DNA of 64,000 nucleotides from Rhizobium sp. SG_E_25_P2 (GCF_029892285.1 NZ_JARXVM010000012.1:124001-188000); one strand, 5' to 3'; shown: positions 43,161-53,520, counted from the stretch's first letter. The notes: generated from the letters alone by a model not told the origin. Translations and numbers: made by a program.

Positions 43161-43193
43161 CGCGCGGCCGGAACGAGATGTCCCGGCCGCGCG
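43161..43193 (-). terminator. Terminator of the SPOR-domain gene
   Basis: Perfect 11-bp G+C stem CGCGCGGCCGG / CCGGCCGCGCG with an 11-nt loop; on the minus strand it is followed by TGTTTT. Confidence 0.8.
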
Positions 43194-43210
43194 CAGATTA
43201 AGCGGAAAAC

Positions 43211-46200
43211 TTACTTGGAAACAAGGCAGGAACCGCCGGCGGCCTTGTAGCGGGCGCAGAGTTCCTGGGCGTCCTGCTTCGAGCCGGCGGGAATGCGAAC
43301 GCGATAATAAGTGCCCTTGTTGGCGATCTGGGCGCGCTTGATGTCCACCCCACGCCCGCCGATCACGCCGGAGAATTTCGCCGACAGACGCTTGTATGAG
43401 GTTTCGGCGTCGGACTGGCTCGGCAGCGACGCGATCTGGATCACGTAGGACCCTGCGGGCGTCGGCGTCTGTGCGGCGGGCGCTTCGGTCTGCGGCTCGG
43501 CGCTCGCCGTCTGGGTTTCGGCGGGCTGGCCATCGGTGACGCGGCCCTGATCGGTCACGGCTCCAATGACATTGACGGGCTGTTCCACCGGACGATTGGT
43601 CGGGACCGGCATATTGAGCGGCGCGGACGCGGTTTCCTCGGCAGCCGCTGGCGGCGTTTCAGCCGTCGCCACGCCAGTTGCGGCGGCGGCGGGCACTTCG
43701 GCTTGCGCCACGGCGGCGATGGCAGACTGATCGGCGTCGACATTGGCCGCAGGCGCCTCCGCAGCTGTTTCGGCGGCGTCGGTTTGATTGTCCGCCACTG
43801 GCTGCGCCGCCTGCTCCTGGCCGACAGCCGGATCGGCGGACGCCTGTTCGATGGTGCGTGAAATGTCATCCGGCGGCAGGCGCTCGGGAACGTCGGTCGC
43901 CTGGGGCGCGACGGCGGGCGCATCGGGCGACGCGGCGGCAGTCTGCTCCACGATCTCCTCACGCGGCACCAGCGAGCCGTCCGGACGGACGATCATCGTG
44001 CGCACTTTGCGCGGGGCGACGCCGGTCGCCACCTTTTCCGAAGTGGAAACATTCTCCGTCGCGCCTTCCGGCAGCAGTCGGGCGTCGGACGTGTCTTGCG
44101 TCGGCGTGCCCATGGCGTCCTGCTCGTCGTCCATCGGCAGATTTTCCGGCAACAACGTCTTCTGGACGACATCGACGGGCTCTTCGTTCGAAGTCACGAG
44201 GCGCGGCTGCTTGGCTGCATCCGTGCTGACGCCCGAGACCCGATCATAGACCGCCTTGTCCTGATTCGGCACTTTCTGGCCGCCAGGGTTCACGGGCGCA
44301 ACCTTCATTGGGTCCTTGTCGGCGAGAATGACCTTCGGTTCGCCAGAAGAAGCCACCAGCCCATCTGCGCCGCCCATGAAGGCGTAGACGCCCGCGCCGC
44401 CCAGCATGACAACGCCGACGACCGAGGCGGCGAGCACAAGAACGCGCTTTGAGCGGCCGCGATCTTCCCGCGTCTCTTCGAGATCCACAGGCGACAGCGC
44501 GACGCGATCGAGATTTACGGTGGCGCGATTCTCCGACAGCGACCGGCGGAAATCTTCCTCCAGCGCCTTCTCGAATTCGTCGAAATCACCGGTCGCCTTG
44601 TCGGCAGCGGCAGCCGGAGCGGCAAGACCGCTATCGGCTCGCGAAGCCGTGCGATTAGGCAACGTCGCTGCGGCTGGTTCCGGACGCGCAGCGAAGAACT
44701 CCGCCATGTCGGCGTCGATATCGAGATCGTAGTCGGCGGGATCCGTCGAACCAGGCTCCTGATCGACCACCGGAAGTTCCGGCACATCGATCTCGGCCAG
44801 AGCTTCCAGAACATCCTCCTCGACCGAGATCTGCGAGGGGTCGAAAGGCAGAGAGGCGTAATCAGCGCTCCCCGCCTTGACCGGAGAAGCGTCAACCACC
44901 ACGGAGGCGTGGCGAACGGGCGCCGCGATATTCTCCACGGCGGGATAGGAATCGTCGATCGGCTTGGGGGAGATGGCGGCGGCGGCGGGTTTGGCGGCCG
45001 GCGCATCGTCCATCACGTCGAGCAAGTCGAGTTCGATTTCACGAAGATCCAGTTCGAAAGCGTTCTCGTCGAAGAGTTCGGCGTCGGAGAAGAACGGAAA
45101 GTCGTCCTCGTCACCCGATTCGACGAACGCGTCGCGGCTACGGCCGACAGACGCCTCCAAGGTCGGAGCAGCGACGGGGGCGGCTGGAACCGGCTCAGGC
45201 GCGCGCTGCGAGGACGTTTCCGCCGCCCGGGGATCGACATGTTCGGCGGCAACGCCGAACGCGGTCGAGCGCGACCATCCAGTGCGGGTGACGACAGGGT
45301 AGCGTTCGACGTCGGAGAGGAGGCGATCAAGCGCCATGGCGTCGGCCGTGGAAGGCTGGACATTCGCAACGGGCTCGACCACAGCGACCGGCTCTGCCTG
45401 CAGCGGCTGACGCCAGAAGGCGTCGTCATCCAAAGACGACGGTTCGATCGAAGGTTTGGGCCAGCTCGCCAGATCTGGTTCCGCCTGGGCTATCGCGGCA
45501 GGCTCCGCGTCATCCAGATCGGCGAAATCGACCGCATCGGCCATTGAACGATGCAGTTCATCCTCAAGCGCCGCAACGAGCGTATCGGCAGGGAAATCCG
45601 CCGCATCGTCCCATTCGTCCTCGACGAGATCTTGCGCTTCCTCGTAATGCGGCTCTGCCTCTGGCTCGGCGTCAATATCGAGATCACCCTCGACATCGAC
45701 GAAATCGCTCTCGTCCAGACGCCAGACGTCGGCATCGAGAGCCGCATCGACCGGAAGATCGACGGGCTCGGGCTGCGGCGCAACTTCGTAAACGGGGAGT
45801 TCCGGTTCGCGACGAACCAGGACTGGCTCAACGAAGGGCGCTGAGGGCGCGGCGATCGCGCCATCCCTTCGGGCGTCGAACGCTGCGAATTCCTGCATGA
45901 TCTCTTCCTCGAGATCAAACAGCGACCGACCGACAGGGTCGATTCGCGGCTGCGTCTGGGCTTGGAAAACCGGTTCGGCGGGTGATGCGACAAAGGCCTG
46001 AGCGGACGCGGAGCGCGCAACGGACGGCGCTGGCTCCACCGGCGCATAGGCGACCGGCTCTTCCTCGACAAACGGGTCGAACGCCTGAACCAAAGGCGCC
46101 TCAGCCACCGGAGTCGCGGCGAAACGGACGTCGCCATCGACAGCCGGGGCAATCGCTGGTGGGCGGGAAATGGAGGCAGCGGACGCGTCTTCACCGATCT

Positions 46201-46396
46201 CGTATTGTTCGAGCTCCTTGAGGAGTTCGTCTTCGAGATTGAATTCCGGCTCGCGTCGAGGCGTCGAAATCCGCGCGCGACTCGGGGTAACGGGAAGGTC
46301 GAAATTGACGATCCGGGCAAGCTCGGACAACGGATCGTCTTCCGAAAGGAAGCCGCCGTCGGCGTTTTTCTTCAGCACCCGCTGGTTATCTGCCAT
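43211..46396 (-). CDS. Very long SPOR-domain membrane protein
   Basis: 1061 residues. About 650 cytosolic residues, acidic and rich in Pro, Ala, Glu and Asp, with no recognisable domain, precede one transmembrane helix (about 650-672, RVLVLAASVVGVVMLGGAGV). A periplasmic Ala/Pro/Thr-rich linker of about 300 residues leads to a C-terminal SPOR domain (about 980-1061: SYVIQIASLPSQSDAETSYK, FSGVIGG). SPOR domains bind denuded glycan strands at the division septum. The topology fits FtsN-like or other septal SPOR proteins, but the cytosolic part is far longer than in FtsN. It lies between argS and nagZ, a place where a SPOR protein is common in Hyphomicrobiales. Divisome or cell-wall role inferred. 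Confidence 0.85.
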   Translation of the reverse strand: MADNQRVLKKNADGGFLSEDDPLSELARIVNFDLPVTPSRARISTPRREPEFNLEDELLKELEQYEIGEDASAASISRPPAIAPAVDGDVRFAATPVAEAPLVQAFDPFVEEEPVAYAPVEPAPSVARSASAQAFVASPAEPVFQAQTQPRIDPVGRSLFDLEEEIMQEFAAFDARRDGAIAAPSAPFVEPVLVRREPELPVYEVAPQPEPVDLPVDAALDADVWRLDESDFVDVEGDLDIDAEPEAEPHYEEAQDLVEDEWDDAADFPADTLVAALEDELHRSMADAVDFADLDDAEPAAIAQAEPDLASWPKPSIEPSSLDDDAFWRQPLQAEPVAVVEPVANVQPSTADAMALDRLLSDVERYPVVTRTGWSRSTAFGVAAEHVDPRAAETSSQRAPEPVPAAPVAAPTLEASVGRSRDAFVESGDEDDFPFFSDAELFDENAFELDLREIELDLLDVMDDAPAAKPAAAAISPKPIDDSYPAVENIAAPVRHASVVVDASPVKAGSADYASLPFDPSQISVEEDVLEALAEIDVPELPVVDQEPGSTDPADYDLDIDADMAEFFAARPEPAAATLPNRTASRADSGLAAPAAAADKATGDFDEFEKALEEDFRRSLSENRATVNLDRVALSPVDLEETREDRGRSKRVLVLAASVVGVVMLGGAGVYAFMGGADGLVASSGEPKVILADKDPMKVAPVNPGGQKVPNQDKAVYDRVSGVSTDAAKQPRLVTSNEEPVDVVQKTLLPENLPMDDEQDAMGTPTQDTSDARLLPEGATENVSTSEKVATGVAPRKVRTMIVRPDGSLVPREEIVEQTAAASPDAPAVAPQATDVPERLPPDDISRTIEQASADPAVGQEQAAQPVADNQTDAAETAAEAPAANVDADQSAIAAVAQAEVPAAAATGVATAETPPAAAEETASAPLNMPVPTNRPVEQPVNVIGAVTDQGRVTDGQPAETQTASAEPQTEAPAAQTPTPAGSYVIQIASLPSQSDAETSYKRLSAKFSGVIGGRGVDIKRAQIANKGTYYRVRIPAGSKQDAQELCARYKAAGGSCLVSK

Positions 46397-46462
46397 TTCA
46401 CCACTCGATCACGCATCTCACACAGGACATGCCAGAGCATTGTGGGCAAATGGTGACTTCCG

Positions 46463-48217
46463 TTACATCTCATCCGGCGCGGATGTGCCGACAATGGACA
46501 ATCCGGATTTCAGAACAGCAGCAACGGCGCGCACCAACCCAAGCCTGGCCTGCGTCAATTCTCTATCGTTAGCCTTAACAAACCGTAACTCCGGATTGTC
46601 ACGACCTTTGTTGTAATGCGCGCTGAAGACACCCGCCAGATCATAGAGGTAGTAAGGCAGGCGGTGCGGCTCCATCGCGGAGGCGGCTGATTCGATCAAT
46701 CTCGGATATTCTGCCAGTTTGGCGACAAGCTGCAACTCGTTCGGATCTGTGATCAGCTTTTTCGCCGCTTCCGAGAGCGTTTCGGCGCTGATATCGAGAT
46801 CCGGAAAGGCTTCGAGCGCCTGGCGCAACACCGAAGCGCAACGCGCATGCGCATATTGCACATAAAAGACCGGATTGTTGCTGGACTGCTCCGTCACCTT
46901 GGCGAAATCGAAATCCAGCTGTTCGGTGCTCTTGCGATAGATCATCATGAAGCGGACGGCATCGGAGCCGACCTCGTCCACGACATCGCGCAGCGTCACG
47001 AAATTGCCGGAACGTTTGGACATCTTGAACGGCTCGCCGTCCTTGTAGAGGTTGATCAGCTGATAGAGCAGCACGGTCAACTTCGCCTTGCCCTCGGACA
47101 CGGCGCGCGCCACCGCTTCGAGACGCTTGACGTAGCCGCCATGGTCCGCGCCAAGCACATAGACCATTTCGCTGAAGCCGCGATCGTATTTGTTTTTGAA
47201 ATAGGCCACGTCGGCTGCGAAATAGGTGTAGGAGCCATCGGACTTCATCAGCGCCCGGTCCATGTCGTCGCCGACATCGGTGGAGCGGAACAGCACCTGC
47301 TCGCGATCCTCCCAATCCTCGGGCGTCTGCCCCTTCGGCGGCGGCAGCGATCCGCGATAGACATGGCCCTTATAGGTCAGGTCGTTGATCGCGCTCTGGA
47401 TCAGCGCGCCGCCATCGGCATGCAGCGAGCGCTCCGAGAAGAACACGTCGTGATGCACCTTGAGCATGGCGAGATCGTCGCGGATCATCGCCATCATCGC
47501 GTCGATGGCGCGATCCCGGATGATCGGCATCCATTCGGCCTCGGTCATGCCGCGCAGCTTGGAGCCGAACTCATCCTTGAGCGCATGGCCGACCGGCACG
47601 AGGTAGTCGCCGGGATATAGCCCTTCGGGGATCTCGCCGATCTTCTCGCCGAGCGCCTCGCGATAGCGCAGGAACACCGAGCGCGCCAGCGTGTCGATCT
47701 GCGAGCCTGCGTCGTTGATGTAATATTCCTTGGTGACGTCATAACCCGCCGCGATCAGCACATTGGCGAGCGAATCGCCAACCACGGCGTTGCGGCAATG
47801 GCCGACATGCATCGGTCCGGTCGGATTGGCGGAGACATATTCGACATTGACCTTGCGTCCGCCGCCGATGGTGGAGCGGCCATAGGCTTCGCCCGCCACG
47901 ATCACGCCGGCGAGAAAGCGGCTCCAATAAGCGCCTGAGAGGCGGATATTGATGAAGCCGGGGCCGGCGACCGACACTTCGGCCACATCAGCGTCTTCCT
48001 TGAGATGCTTAATGATCTCCTCGGCCAGCGCGCGCGGCGCCATGCCCATCGGCTTGGACAGCACCATGGCGGCGTTGGTGGCGAGATCGCCATGTGAGGC
48101 GTCGCGCGGCGGTTCGACGACGACGCGGCTCAAATCAGCGCCGCGCTTGTCCTCCGGAATGACCTTGTCGGTCAGGATGGATTTGATCCGGGTTTCGAAT
48201 TCCGCAAACAGGTTCAT
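46463..48217 (-). CDS. argS: Arginine-tRNA ligase
   Basis: 584 residues, class I synthetase. The HIGH motif appears as [20 protein letters not shown], and the KMSKS-like motif as [13 protein letters not shown]; many ArgRS lack a canonical KMSKS, and this one has KMSKR. The N-terminal Add-1 domain (1-110) and the C-terminal anticodon-binding helices (about 460-584, with [20 protein letters not shown]) are present. AAGGA lies 8 nt before the ATG. Downstream of the dGTPase-like gene and upstream of the SPOR gene on the same strand. Confidence 0.97.
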   Translation of the reverse strand: MNLFAEFETRIKSILTDKVIPEDKRGADLSRVVVEPPRDASHGDLATNAAMVLSKPMGMAPRALAEEIIKHLKEDADVAEVSVAGPGFINIRLSGAYWSRFLAGVIVAGEAYGRSTIGGGRKVNVEYVSANPTGPMHVGHCRNAVVGDSLANVLIAAGYDVTKEYYINDAGSQIDTLARSVFLRYREALGEKIGEIPEGLYPGDYLVPVGHALKDEFGSKLRGMTEAEWMPIIRDRAIDAMMAMIRDDLAMLKVHHDVFFSERSLHADGGALIQSAINDLTYKGHVYRGSLPPPKGQTPEDWEDREQVLFRSTDVGDDMDRALMKSDGSYTYFAADVAYFKNKYDRGFSEMVYVLGADHGGYVKRLEAVARAVSEGKAKLTVLLYQLINLYKDGEPFKMSKRSGNFVTLRDVVDEVGSDAVRFMMIYRKSTEQLDFDFAKVTEQSSNNPVFYVQYAHARCASVLRQALEAFPDLDISAETLSEAAKKLITDPNELQLVAKLAEYPRLIESAASAMEPHRLPYYLYDLAGVFSAHYNKGRDNPELRFVKANDRELTQARLGLVRAVAAVLKSGLSIVGTSAPDEM

Positions 48218-48279
48218 CGCATATCCTTTCGGCGGCGGTCGCCGTTGCAGCCGCCGTCTCAGCCATTTCGCGGGCTGCC

Positions 48280-49512
48280 CTATCGCAAATCGGGTGTCCG
48301 GTCAAACAAACGCCTGTGGGCGGCAATGGCGTAATTGTCGGTCATGCCGGCCAGATAATCGCCGACATGACGCGCCTTGACATGTTCCGGCATGGTCTCG
48401 ATCTGGTCGTACCAATAATGGCTTTGCATTTCCTTGGGCGCCGCCATGAAAGCGGAATAGAGATCGGTGACGATCTCGGCTGCGCCGGCGCGAATGCGCA
48501 TGATCTCAGGATGCCGGTAGATATGCGTGAACAGCAGCTTCTTGATCTGCCTGTCGGTGACCGCCATCTCATCGGAAAAGCTGGCAAAGGTCAGGCCCGC
48601 ACTGCGAATATCGTCGGCCGACTGCGGCTTGATCTCCTTGAGGCGCTGCTGCGTCACGCTGATGACGTCCTCGACCATATGGGTGATCTGGCGTCGCATG
48701 ATCTCATGGGTGAGCCGGCTGTCCTCCAGCCCGGGATAGCGGTCGCGCACCTCGCGCATCAGACCGGCCAGGAACGGCACCTCATCGAGCATGTCGAAGG
48801 TCAGGTAGCCTGAACGCAGGCCGTCATCAATATCATGGGTGTTGTACGCAATGTCGTCGGCGATCGCCGCGACCTGCGCTTCCAGACTGGCGTGGTTGAA
48901 GAGCTCGAGGTCATGCAGCGCGCAATAATCGAGGATCGGCTGCGGCACGGCTCCGCGCGTCCCCTCTCCCTTGCCGTCGACAAGCGGCCCGTTATGCTTG
49001 ACCAGTCCTTCGAGGCTTTCCCAGGTCAGGTTCAGCCCGTCGAATTCCGCGTAACGGCGTTCCAGCTTGGTGACGATGCGCAGCGACTGGGCGTTGTGGT
49101 CAAAGCCGCCATAGGGTTCGAGCGCCGCATGCAGGGCATCCTCGCCCGTGTGACCGAAGGGCGTGTGGCCGAAATCGTGCACGAGCGCGACGCCCTCGGC
49201 GAGATCTTCGTCAAGTCGCAGCGCGCGCGCCAGAGCCCGGGCGATCTGCGCCACCTCGATCGTATGGGTCAGGCGGGTGCGATAGTGATCGCCGTCATGG
49301 GCGATGAACACCTGCGTCTTGTGCTTCAAACGCCTGAAGGCAGTGGTGTGGACGATGCGGTCGCGGTCACGCTGGAAATCGGATCGCGTCGGGCTGCCGC
49401 CTTCCTCAAACAATCGTCCGCGCGTCTTCCAGGCGTCCGCGGCATAGGGCGCGTGCGCGCCGACGCCGAAACCGAGAGCCTGCCTGTCTATCGTCATGAA
49501 CTCCATTCCCAT
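48280..49512 (-). CDS. Deoxyguanosinetriphosphate triphosphohydrolase-like protein
   Basis: 410 residues, HD-domain dNTPase family. Landmarks: [40 protein letters not shown] (first metal His), [20 protein letters not shown] (His-Asp pair) and [19 protein letters not shown] (last metal Asp). It hydrolyses dNTPs to nucleosides and triphosphate. The length matches the type-2 subfamily of alphaproteobacteria. ATG codons at residues 1, 3 and 6 are close together and the exact start is unsure. It precedes argS by 62 bases and is divergent from the Fe-S protein gene. Confidence 0.93.
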   Translation of the reverse strand: MGMEFMTIDRQALGFGVGAHAPYAADAWKTRGRLFEEGGSPTRSDFQRDRDRIVHTTAFRRLKHKTQVFIAHDGDHYRTRLTHTIEVAQIARALARALRLDEDLAEGVALVHDFGHTPFGHTGEDALHAALEPYGGFDHNAQSLRIVTKLERRYAEFDGLNLTWESLEGLVKHNGPLVDGKGEGTRGAVPQPILDYCALHDLELFNHASLEAQVAAIADDIAYNTHDIDDGLRSGYLTFDMLDEVPFLAGLMREVRDRYPGLEDSRLTHEIMRRQITHMVEDVISVTQQRLKEIKPQSADDIRSAGLTFASFSDEMAVTDRQIKKLLFTHIYRHPEIMRIRAGAAEIVTDLYSAFMAAPKEMQSHYWYDQIETMPEHVKARHVGDYLAGMTDNYAIAAHRRLFDRTPDLR

Positions 49513-49643
49513 TGACGCCTGTCCGCCTCCTACTTACCTAGTGCTTCCAGTCAATAGAAGCAGGACATTGCCCGAAGCTTCTCTTTTGACGTATCATCAA
49601 CTGACCCAACGGACCTTGACCCCGATTGGAGAGGAAGACCAGC

Positions 49644-49973
49644 ATGAGCAACATGATTTCACTCACCGACGCGGCAGCGCGCCGCATTGCCGCCATCGTC
49701 GCCAAGGACCCCGCCAAGACCGCGTTGCGCGTTTCGGTCGAAGGCGGCGGCTGTTCGGGCTTTTCCTACAAATTCGACCTGGTCGCTGATCAGGGAGACG
49801 ACGATCTCGTCATCGAGAAGAACAACGCCAAAGTGCTGATCGATTCGATGTCAGTCATTTATATGGACGGTTCGGAAATCGACTTTGTCGATAATCTGAT
49901 GGGCCAGAGTTTTCAGATCAAGAATCCGAACGCGGTGGCAAGCTGCGGATGCGGAACGAGTTTCGCCATCTGA
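49644..49973 (+). CDS. erpA: A-type iron-sulfur cluster insertion protein
   Basis: 109 residues of the HesB/IscA/ErpA family. The three ligand cysteines are present: C in VEGGGCSGFSYKF and the C-x-C pair in SCGCGTSFAI. It carries Fe-S clusters from the assembly machinery to apoproteins. The internal SEIDFVDNLMGQSFQIKNPN matches ErpA-type members; the split between ErpA and IscA is by similarity only. GAGGAAG precedes the ATG. Divergent from the dGTPase-like gene, an arrangement typical of alphaproteobacteria, and followed by xth. Confidence 0.9.
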   Translation: MSNMISLTDAAARRIAAIVAKDPAKTALRVSVEGGGCSGFSYKFDLVADQGDDDLVIEKNNAKVLIDSMSVIYMDGSEIDFVDNLMGQSFQIKNPNAVASCGCGTSFAI

Positions 49974-50064
49974 GGCTGTTGGGCGATTGATTCAGGATCT
50001 GGCGACACATGCCGGAAAAGGTTAGACAAACCCTCCGAGAGATCGAGCGCCGAGGAAGACCCGC

Positions 50065-50850
50065 ATGAAAATCGCCACCTGGAACATCAACGGCGTTCGC
50101 GCGCGCATCGACAATCTCCTGGCCTGGCTCAAGGAGTCTGCGCCCGATATCGTCTGCCTGCAGGAAATCAAGTGCCAGGACGACGCCTTCCCGCGCGGCG
50201 AGATCGAAGCGCTCGGCTATCATGTCGAGACCCATGGCCAGAAAGGCTTCAACGGCGTGGCGCTTCTCTCCAAGTTGCGGCCCGAAGACGTGCTGCGCGG
50301 CCTGCCGGGCGATGAGACCGACGAGCAATCGCGGTACATAGAAGGCGTTTTCTCGGTCGAAGGCGGGGTCGTGCGAGTGGGCTGCCTCTATCTGCCAAAC
50401 GGCAATCCCTCCGCGGACCCGGTCAAATATCCCTATAAGCTCGGCTGGATGCAGCGGCTGGAAGCCCATGCGCAGGCGCGGCTGGCGCTTGAAGAGCCGT
50501 TCATCCTGGCTGGCGACTACAATGTCATACCCGAACCGCATGACTGCTGGGACCCGAAGGTCTGGGAGAATGACGCCCTGTTCCTGCCGGCGACCCGGCA
50601 GGCGTTCCGTAGGCTGGAAAATCTCGGCCTGACGGACGCTGTGCGGGCGACCTCCGACGTAGCGCCGCTCTACACTTTCTGGGATTACCAGGCCGGCAGT
50701 TGGCAGAAGAATTGGGGCATCCGCATCGACCATCTGCTGCTATCGCCGGAAGCCGCCGATCGACTGCAGTCGACCAGCGTCGAAAAATATGTGCGCGACT
50801 GGGACAAGCCGTCCGACCATGTGCCGGTGGCGGGCGTCTTCTCCTTCTGA
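50065..50850 (+). CDS. xth: Exodeoxyribonuclease III
   Basis: 261 residues. AP endonuclease and 3'-5' exonuclease of base excision repair. Catalytic motifs: TWNINGVRAR, DIVCLQEIKCQDDAFP (metal Glu), GFNGVALLSK, FILAGDYNVIPEPHDCW (Asp/Asn), GIRIDHLLLS and KPSDHVPVAGVF (catalytic Asp-His). Complete for the family. It is 91 bases after the erpA-type gene on the same strand. Convergent with the M50 protease fusion, with 5 bases between stops. Confidence 0.96.
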   Translation: MKIATWNINGVRARIDNLLAWLKESAPDIVCLQEIKCQDDAFPRGEIEALGYHVETHGQKGFNGVALLSKLRPEDVLRGLPGDETDEQSRYIEGVFSVEGGVVRVGCLYLPNGNPSADPVKYPYKLGWMQRLEAHAQARLALEEPFILAGDYNVIPEPHDCWDPKVWENDALFLPATRQAFRRLENLGLTDAVRATSDVAPLYTFWDYQAGSWQKNWGIRIDHLLLSPEAADRLQSTSVEKYVRDWDKPSDHVPVAGVFSF

Positions 50851-50855
50851 ACGGA

Positions 50856-52118
50856 TCATCCGAACAGGCGGTCGCTGGCGAAAATCAGCGCATGGCCATG
50901 AATGCCGAGCGCGGCGTAATAGCCGAAGCCAACCAGCATGCGCTCGGCGGGAGCCATCTCGTCGAGCTCATGGCGCGATTTCACATTCGATTTGCCCTGG
51001 GTCAGAAAGCTCAGGGCCAGCATCACCGCCAGCCCGCCATACAGCGCCTGCAGCGGAATGCCGATGCGCCAGCCGATCCACACCACCGCTGCGGTGACCA
51101 GAAACGTCGCGCCCATCAGCCCATCCCGGGTCGGAAACACCTGCCGGATCACCTGCCCGCCATCAAAGCGCGACATCGGCAAGAGGTTGAGCATATTGAA
51201 GGCGCCCAGGACGAGCATGAACAGCAAGATGAAATCGGCGGCGACGGGATCCGACCCTGAAATCGCGCCATGGGCCGCAACGCCGATCGGAACCAGAAAC
51301 GCCGAGAAACCCGCGCCCATCAAGGCGCAAACCGCCACTTCCATTTTGGAGTTGTAAGGCCTGCCGCCCACTGCCACCCCTCCTAAAAGCGGGATGAAAA
51401 TCATCCGCACCCGCTGATGCCCGAAGGCGCGATAGGCGGCCATGTGACCGAATTCGTGCAGGACGATGGTCACGGTCAGGATGGTCGACAGGATGAGGCC
51501 ATGCCCCTTCAATCCAAAGAATGGCCAGAGCAGAAGCGTCGACAAAATGGCTAGCGCAACTTGCGTCAAGGGGCGCTCCATCACGCCGGATTGTCCGGCC
51601 TCCCCTGTTCTCAGCCATGTTTCGATTTCGCGCATCTCCCGGCGAAGCATGATGACGCGATAGAGAAAAAACGCCAGGCCGCGATAGCGATCGACCACTT
51701 CGACCGTGAGTTCCGCCTTGTCCGTGGCGCCGCGCACGCTGCGCTTCTCCGAATAATGCGACCAGAACACGGGATCCAGGGCAGAATCCTCGATCACGCG
51801 CGACGCGAAGGCGAGTTTCTCGCCGGGGTGAACACTCTCGATAGCGAGCTTTCGCCGGATCGGCTCGCCTCGGCGATCGTGATGACTCATGGTCTGGAGC
51901 ACGCATCCGTCCCCTTCGCCGGCGCGACTGTCGAGGATTTTCGGAGACCAGGTCGCGTGCTCGCCGAGTGGATGCACCATTGCCCAGACCTGCTCCGGCG
52001 CGGCGTTGAATGTCCGGCGCATGACGATGCTTCGGCGGCCGAGCGGCGCGGCCATCAGCAGCCACAGAATTCCGACATTCAGAGCAAGCAACAGGATCGA
52101 GGATGGCGAAAGGGGCAT
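50856..52118 (-). CDS. START-like domain fused to M50 site-2-type protease
   Basis: 420 residues with an unusual build. After a signal-anchor helix (5-24) comes an SRPBCC/START-like ligand-binding domain (about 33-175: RRTFNAAPEQVWAMVHPLGE, then GDGCVLQTMSHHD). A multi-helix M50 zinc protease follows: LHEFGHMAAYRAF with H221, E222 and H225, and the third ligand D319 in NLLPMSRFDGGQV. M50 enzymes cut transmembrane segments of regulators. The START-like part faces the other side of the first helix and could sense or bind a lipid-like ligand. No anti-sigma factor or sigma factor gene is adjacent. GGAG precedes the ATG. Confidence 0.82.
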   Translation of the reverse strand: MPLSPSSILLLALNVGILWLLMAAPLGRRSIVMRRTFNAAPEQVWAMVHPLGEHATWSPKILDSRAGEGDGCVLQTMSHHDRRGEPIRRKLAIESVHPGEKLAFASRVIEDSALDPVFWSHYSEKRSVRGATDKAELTVEVVDRYRGLAFFLYRVIMLRREMREIETWLRTGEAGQSGVMERPLTQVALAILSTLLLWPFFGLKGHGLILSTILTVTIVLHEFGHMAAYRAFGHQRVRMIFIPLLGGVAVGGRPYNSKMEVAVCALMGAGFSAFLVPIGVAAHGAISGSDPVAADFILLFMLVLGAFNMLNLLPMSRFDGGQVIRQVFPTRDGLMGATFLVTAAVVWIGWRIGIPLQALYGGLAVMLALSFLTQGKSNVKSRHELDEMAPAERMLVGFGYYAALGIHGHALIFASDRLFG

Positions 52119-52204
52119 GGGCGCTCCACATCAAGACGTTCGCCCACAAGTAGACGCCCGAATGTTGAAACGGCGCTTTCTCTTCCGTTAAATTTTGAGC
52201 TGTC

Positions 52205-53278
52205 TCACTCGAAAGAGTGATTTTCGCTGCAAGGCTTGAACATGACCGAAACCACGGCGCCGTTTCTGTTGAAAAAACGGGCTTCGCCGCGCAGTCCTTC
52301 CGCAAAGGACTGAATCAGACGAAAACCAAGCTGGCGGCTCGTCGAAGGATCGAAATTGTCGGGATAACCGCCGCCATTGTCCTGCACCTCAAGGACAGCG
52401 GCGCCATCCTCCTGCCGCTTGAAATGGAGAGAAAGGCTCAGCCTGCTGGCGGCGCTGTCGGCATGTTTCAACGAATTCATCAGCGCTTCCAGCACAATCA
52501 TCGACAGATTGGTCAACTGCTGGACACTCAGCTCGATGGGATCGCAATCCACCGCGAGATCGTAATCGCTCACGCCGCCCGTGGTCAGAAGATCCTCGCA
52601 CAATTCCCGAAAATAGCGATCGAGCCGCACAGCGTCGGTCGATGGATCATAAAGCCTCCGGTGGACGCGCGACATCTGATCGATTCTGAGCCGAGCGTCC
52701 TGCAGCACATCGACTGCCTCGGGAATGTGTTTCAGTTTACGCTGGGTGATCGACAGCAACGACGCCACCATGGCCAGATTGTTGGCCGTGCGGTGCTGAA
52801 GCTCCTGGAACAATGAGCGCTGATGTCGGGCCAGACCGAGCCGTTCTTCGGCAAGGGCGCGGCTGCGCTCCTTTTCGACCTCTAGCGCCGCGATGGTCTT
52901 GTTCAACCAGGCGATGATGGCGATATCGATCGTCGCGACCAGAGCGAAATACGCCAAGGCGAGGATTACGGGCCCATTGACGCCAAACTCATTCTCGGGC
53001 GCAATAAAAAAGCGCCAGGCGGCGAGCAGCGAGAGCACGGCGCATAAGACACCCGCCCGCGCCCCGCCGAAAACACTCGACAGGATCACCGCTGGGAAAA
53101 ATGTAAGGAATGGAAACCCGGCGGGCAAATAGTGATCTGATGCATGTCGCAGGAGAAATGCGAGGCCAAATGCCGTGACGGCAAGAGCATAGCCAAATCC
53201 GGGAATGCGCTGCACGTCCTTCGTCAGACGGTGCAATCCGATCAGACGACGTTCATACCAGGCTCCGTCTGTCCACAT
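52205..53278 (-). CDS. Sensor histidine kinase, DUF4118/HisKA_2 type
   Basis: 357 residues. An N-terminal four-helix DUF4118-like membrane domain (about 25-125: LRHASDHYLPAGFPFLTFFP, AVILSSVFGGARAGVL) and a short coiled coil precede a HisKA_2 dimerisation domain with phosphoacceptor LFQELQHRTANNLAMVASLL (about residues 155-174). The ATPase domain follows (VLEALMNSLKHAD, EVQDNGGGYPDNF, LGFRLIQSFAEGL). This kinase group in alphaproteobacteria often feeds the general stress response through PhyR-type regulators. No phyR, nepR or ecfG is present here, so that link is inference. Confidence 0.9.
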   Translation of the reverse strand: MWTDGAWYERRLIGLHRLTKDVQRIPGFGYALAVTAFGLAFLLRHASDHYLPAGFPFLTFFPAVILSSVFGGARAGVLCAVLSLLAAWRFFIAPENEFGVNGPVILALAYFALVATIDIAIIAWLNKTIAALEVEKERSRALAEERLGLARHQRSLFQELQHRTANNLAMVASLLSITQRKLKHIPEAVDVLQDARLRIDQMSRVHRRLYDPSTDAVRLDRYFRELCEDLLTTGGVSDYDLAVDCDPIELSVQQLTNLSMIVLEALMNSLKHADSAASRLSLSLHFKRQEDGAAVLEVQDNGGGYPDNFDPSTSRQLGFRLIQSFAEGLRGEARFFNRNGAVVSVMFKPCSENHSFE

Positions 53279-53401
53279 GTCGCTTTGCCCTTGGAATGCG
53301 GTGCAACCACAAATCCTTCAAAGCTATCCCTTAGCAAATTCTCAGCTAAATCAACACGTAGATTTTGATGAGGCTTTGATGATCATCAGGCTCAAAATGC
53401 A

Positions 53402-53432
53402 AAAAAGCCCGCCTCGAAAGGCAGGCTTTTTT
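53402..53432 (-). terminator. Terminator downstream of tRNA-Leu(GAG)
   Basis: Stem AAAAAGCC-C-GCCT / AGGC-A-GGCTTTTTT with loop CGAA and T-rich ends on both strands. It starts a few bases after the tRNA 3' end on the minus strand. Confidence 0.85.
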
Positions 53433-53435
53433 GAT

Positions 53436-53520
53436 TGGTGCGGTCGAGAAGACTCGAACTTCCACGGGTTGCCCCACAGCGACCTCAACGCTGCGCGTCT
53501 ACCAATTCCGCCACGACCGC
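53436..53520 (-). tRNA. tRNA-Leu (anticodon GAG)
   Basis: On the minus strand GCGGTCGTGGCGGAATTGG opens the tRNA. The anticodon arm is CAGCG-TTGAGGT-CGCTG, anticodon GAG (CUC/CUU codons). A class II variable arm (GTGGGGCAACCCGT), T arm GAAGTTCGAGTCTTC and encoded CCA follow. 85 nt with CCA. Confidence 0.97.
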
